From NCBI GenBank assembly GCA_002297505.1, contig DBLQ01000033.1:1-24542 (forward strand): DNA of 24,542 bases, in the 5' to 3' direction. Source of the stretch: Flavobacteriales bacterium UBA720. Lineage in GTDB: Bacteria; Bacteroidota; Bacteroidia; Flavobacteriales; Weeksellaceae. Below are positions 24,004 to 24,542 of the stretch, one piece after another. Made by a program: the position numbers and the translations under genes. Position 1 is the stretch's first letter, and each line of letters starts with the position of its first letter. The notes under the pieces were generated by a model that was not told where the DNA came from, searched no databases, and saw nothing but the letters and a program-made list of their open reading frames with translations.

Positions 24004-24011
24004 TAATTTTG
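24004..24011 (+). promoter_or_regulatory. Promoter -7 element of the TetR-family gene
   Basis: TAATTTTG matches TAnnTTTG exactly and lies 24 bases upstream of the ATG at 24036. The palindrome at 23974-23986 is just upstream and would overlap the promoter footprint. Confidence 0.55.
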
Positions 24012-24035
24012 AATCCGGTAATTAATTCACCTAAA

Positions 24036-24542
24036 ATGAACTTTCAGTTAAAATTTGCAGCTAACGAAAATCTTTTTCTGAAAAATCCCGAACATACGGA
24101 GATCGGAAAGGCGATTGTCAGAAATTCCATCGAGTTGATTCACGAAACAGGCTTCGAGAGTTTTACCTTTCGCAAACTGGCAGGCAGGATCAAGTCTACG
24201 GAGGCCACCGTGTACCGTTATTTTTCTTCCAAGCACAAACTGCTGACCTACATCCTGAACTGGTACTGGTCCTACATCGAGTTCATTTCCAAACAGCGGC
24301 TCACGGAAGTCAGGGAGCCTCAGCAGAAGATGGAAAAACTCCTGGAAATCCTGACACATAACCATGAGACGGTCGATCAGCTGGAAGATTATGATCTTGG
24401 CAAGTTACACAGCATTGTCATCGCCGAAAGCAGTAAATCTTACCTCGTGAAAGAGGTGGATGAGATCAATAAGGAAATGGTTTTCAATCCGCTGAAAAGT
24501 CTCTGTAATTTTGTAGGTGAAGTGATTACGGAAGCCAAGCCG
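24036..24542 (+). CDS. TetR-family transcriptional regulator, 5' part (3' end outside window)
   Basis: The frame stays open from ATG 24036 to the right edge, 169 codons. The N-terminal helix-turn-helix region is IVRNSIELIHETGFESFT (27-44), then FRKLAGRIKSTEATVYRYFS (45-64), with the TetR signature TVYRYFSSKHKLL (58-70). The C-terminal ligand-binding/dimer domain is partly visible (YIEFISKQRLTEVRE onward) and its target is not predictable. It is transcribed divergently from sucC. A palindrome lies upstream and could be an autoregulatory operator. Confidence 0.88.
   Translation, partial: MNFQLKFAANENLFLKNPEHTEIGKAIVRNSIELIHETGFESFTFRKLAGRIKSTEATVYRYFSSKHKLLTYILNWYWSYIEFISKQRLTEVREPQQKMEKLLEILTHNHETVDQLEDYDLGKLHSIVIAESSKSYLVKEVDEINKEMVFNPLKSLCNFVGEVITEAKP

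Noticed and set aside
23799..24035. Possible small gene in the sucC-TetR gap
   Set aside because: The region is AT-rich with promoter elements and a palindrome; no credible start, ribosome-binding context or conserved peptide was seen.

Overview
The window reads as chromosomal DNA of a Bacteroidota member, most likely Flavobacteriia near Chryseobacterium/Weeksellaceae. The evidence is AT-rich coding with A-rich translation starts, promoter elements of the Bacteroidota TAnnTTTG type, Bacteroidota-type GlyA and SucC, and low-complexity intergenic repeats of the kind common in that group. The genus is inferred from general resemblance only.

Layout. (1) 1-1735 holds housekeeping genes: the 3' part of glyA (serine hydroxymethyltransferase) with a terminator, a repeat-filled spacer, and recX. 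(2) 1850-18479 is a long, tightly packed plus-strand surface-polysaccharide locus of the Wzx/Wzy type. It starts with an outer-membrane barrel, a Wza-like export lipoprotein and a Wzc-like tyrosine autokinase. Next comes a dTDP-3-acetamido-3,6-dideoxyhexose cassette: two FdtA-like cupins, an FdtC-like acetyltransferase and an FdtB-like aminotransferase. Then follow a Wzx-like flippase, three glycosyltransferases, an acyltransferase 3 protein, two more glycosyltransferases and a tandem pair of related polytopic membrane proteins that are the best candidates for the Wzy polymerase. (3) After a 99-base gap with a clear promoter element, 18579-20943 encodes a PglA/PglC/PglD-like trio: a GT4 transferase, the initiating phosphoglycosyl transferase and an amino-sugar N-acetyltransferase. 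(4) 21004-24542 returns to general functions: a small outer-membrane barrel, an MscS-type channel, sucC on the minus strand with a shared terminator, and the 5' part of a divergently transcribed TetR-family regulator.

How the parts work together (inference from families). The PglC-like enzyme starts a glycan on undecaprenyl phosphate. The six glycosyltransferases extend it, with Fuc3NAc or Qui3NAc supplied by the Fdt-like cassette and O-acylation by the acyltransferase. Wzx flips the unit, one or both of the multipass proteins polymerise it, and Wzc plus Wza (perhaps with the upstream barrel) control length and export. RmlA/RmlB, PglE/PglF and a Wzb phosphatase are not in the window.

Most of this is a recognisable capsule/exopolysaccharide locus rather than a new type of system. 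The points worth a second look are the tandem divergent Wzy-like pair with shared motifs, an intergenic repeat fixed in frame inside a glycosyltransferase, the paired FdtA-like cupins of which one lacks the second active-site-type histidine, and a PglC/PglD module without its expected aminotransferase.
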